Positions 62,868 to 64,000 of a DNA stretch of 64,000 bases are shown piece after piece. The notes beneath the pieces are model-generated. The model had not been told where the DNA came from, did no database searches, and was given only the letters and a program-made list of their open reading frames with translations. How positions within the stretch are numbered: the first letter of the stretch is position 1; each line of letters opens with the position of its first letter. The position numbers and the translations under genes are program-made. Origin of the DNA: Prostheceraeus crozeri (lineage: Eukaryota; Platyhelminthes; Polycladida; Euryleptidae); contig CAJQUW010016186.1 of the NCBI GenBank assembly GCA_907163375.1, forward strand, positions 124,001-188,000, given 5' to 3'.

Positions 62868-64000
62868 CAGGCGACACGACACGGTAGCGACACTGTCAAT
62901 CATTGCACTCAATGGCAGTAGTTATTTCAAGATTATATGTAAACCTGCCTGTGCGTTCACATAGACCACGCGACATTCGACGACACGCTCCTCGCTCAGA
63001 AAAATGTTCTGAAATTCTCGGCGACCTATGTTAGATATAGGAGCTCCAAAATTTGTCATGTCGCGTGAAGTCGCTGGTTTGCCCCGCACATCTGCAGGTG
63101 GCTGAGACGAGAATGACTTGACAAATGATTTAGGATCATAGCTTTCTGTGCAGGAACACAAAAATGTGTAATGGCTGGTAGTCAGAACGAAAACAAAATC
63201 ATTTGCTTTTCGTTTTGAGCTTGCTGTACCTGAATATTTGTGTAGAGAAAAACATTTGCTTCACTTTGATATCAAACATGACAAGGAAATGTGTGGAGAT
63301 AAATTCATGGGATGGGTAGTGGTTATTCCAACTTTTGATGACATACATAATTAATGCATCTCATTGTTTACTTGCTTCACAATTGTATTATTGAAATTGA
63401 ATTGCTGTAAACCTTGATGTGAGTTGAAAGGGATGTTTTTGAGAATGAATGTGATTAAAAATAAATATGACAAGCCGTCTCATCTGCTGTGAAAGCGAAC
63501 TCATCATTTTTTGATAATCCCTATCGATTTGTGCATGCAGAAATTTTGTGTGACAAACAGCTGCATTGGAAATTGAGCGCAAGTTGTCATCATTGTTCAT
63601 ATTTCATTTTGTGACAGCTTGTAGTAACTATGAAATTAAAGCAAGGGTATCTAGGCGTCGAAATGAAGGTGTGTCTTTAAAAATATCTTTTTGATGTTCA
63701 CTCGAATCCTTGAATGGTAACTAAGGTCAGGTTGATAATCTATTTTTAACCTACATGTAAAGTACATGTAGAAGGATTCTTCATCCGTATACAGTTCCTT
63801 GAACAGCAGCATTTCCCCTCTCTCTTCTCTGCCTTCAATGTGGTACCTCTGTCAAATGCGCCTTCTTTGCTTTCGCTGATGTAGATAGTAGAAGGATAAC
63901 ACAACTTCTGTGTCAGACATCATTGCAAGGATATGCAAACTCAATCATGTGCTAGACCCAATTTACGCACAAATAGACAAAAGCATGACCTCACACCATC
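62868..64000. other. No recognised gene
   Basis: The short frames here (for example 62922-63161 and 63388-63600 on the minus strand) have no recognisable domain or neighbour support. The sequence is AT-rich with no tandem repeats or inverted ends that I can see. Confidence 0.5.

Overview
This window is eukaryotic, most likely from an aquatic metazoan invertebrate. It is a dense graveyard of nested transposable elements, and I found no convincing host gene. The evidence is the mix of element classes: Ty3-type LTR elements, APE-type LINEs, Penelope-like elements with GIY-YIG nucleases, several hAT families, PIF/Harbinger with a MADF partner, a pogo/Tigger fragment and many MITEs. There are no bacterial operons, and most element reading frames are broken. 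The exact species cannot be read from the sequence.

Layout, left to right. 1-6.3 kb: a short hAT derivative (169-1313) inside a decayed ~172-bp tandem repeat, small tandem repeats, and a non-autonomous hAT (4701-5185). 6276-10743: a complete minus-strand Ty3-type LTR element with near-identical 255-bp LTRs and a perfect 5-bp target duplication. 11.6-12.6 kb: two foldback MITEs and an IS-like helix-turn-helix reading frame. 12.95-16.8 kb: a broken MADF gene split by a complete hAT (13111-16334) with an intact transposase. 16.8-20.9 kb: a truncated Ty3-type element interrupted by a LINE, itself interrupted by a Penelope-like fragment. 21.5-24.2 kb: a ZBED-type hAT. 24.4-26 kb: a Harbinger element. 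27.3-33.0 kb: a Ty3 fragment cut by a ZMYM-type hAT. 33.3-37.1 kb: a Penelope-like fragment followed by a LINE.

37.18-51.53 kb holds the most interesting object: a ~14.3-kb LTR retroelement on the plus strand. An envelope-like glycoprotein coding region lies between gag and pol. It is fused in frame to Gag at its start and to protease-RT at its end. The element also has a ~750-bp near-perfect palindrome 9 nt before the gag start, a possible -1 slippery site before integrase, and an unrecognised GC-rich 3' reading frame behind a splice-acceptor-like sequence. Its two terminal repeats differ at about 2 of ~342 shared positions, so the insertion is young, but the 3' repeat is truncated.

51.5-64 kb: purine-rich and minisatellite DNA, LINE remnants and a second Penelope-like element (57293-~61020). 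That element has a separate upstream ORF ending in a degenerate SGNH-hydrolase-like domain. A single UGA separates this ORF from the RT/GIY-YIG ORF in the same frame. The last ~1.1 kb shows nothing I recognise.

Several young elements have single-base frame breaks, some at homopolymers, so assembly indels cannot be excluded.
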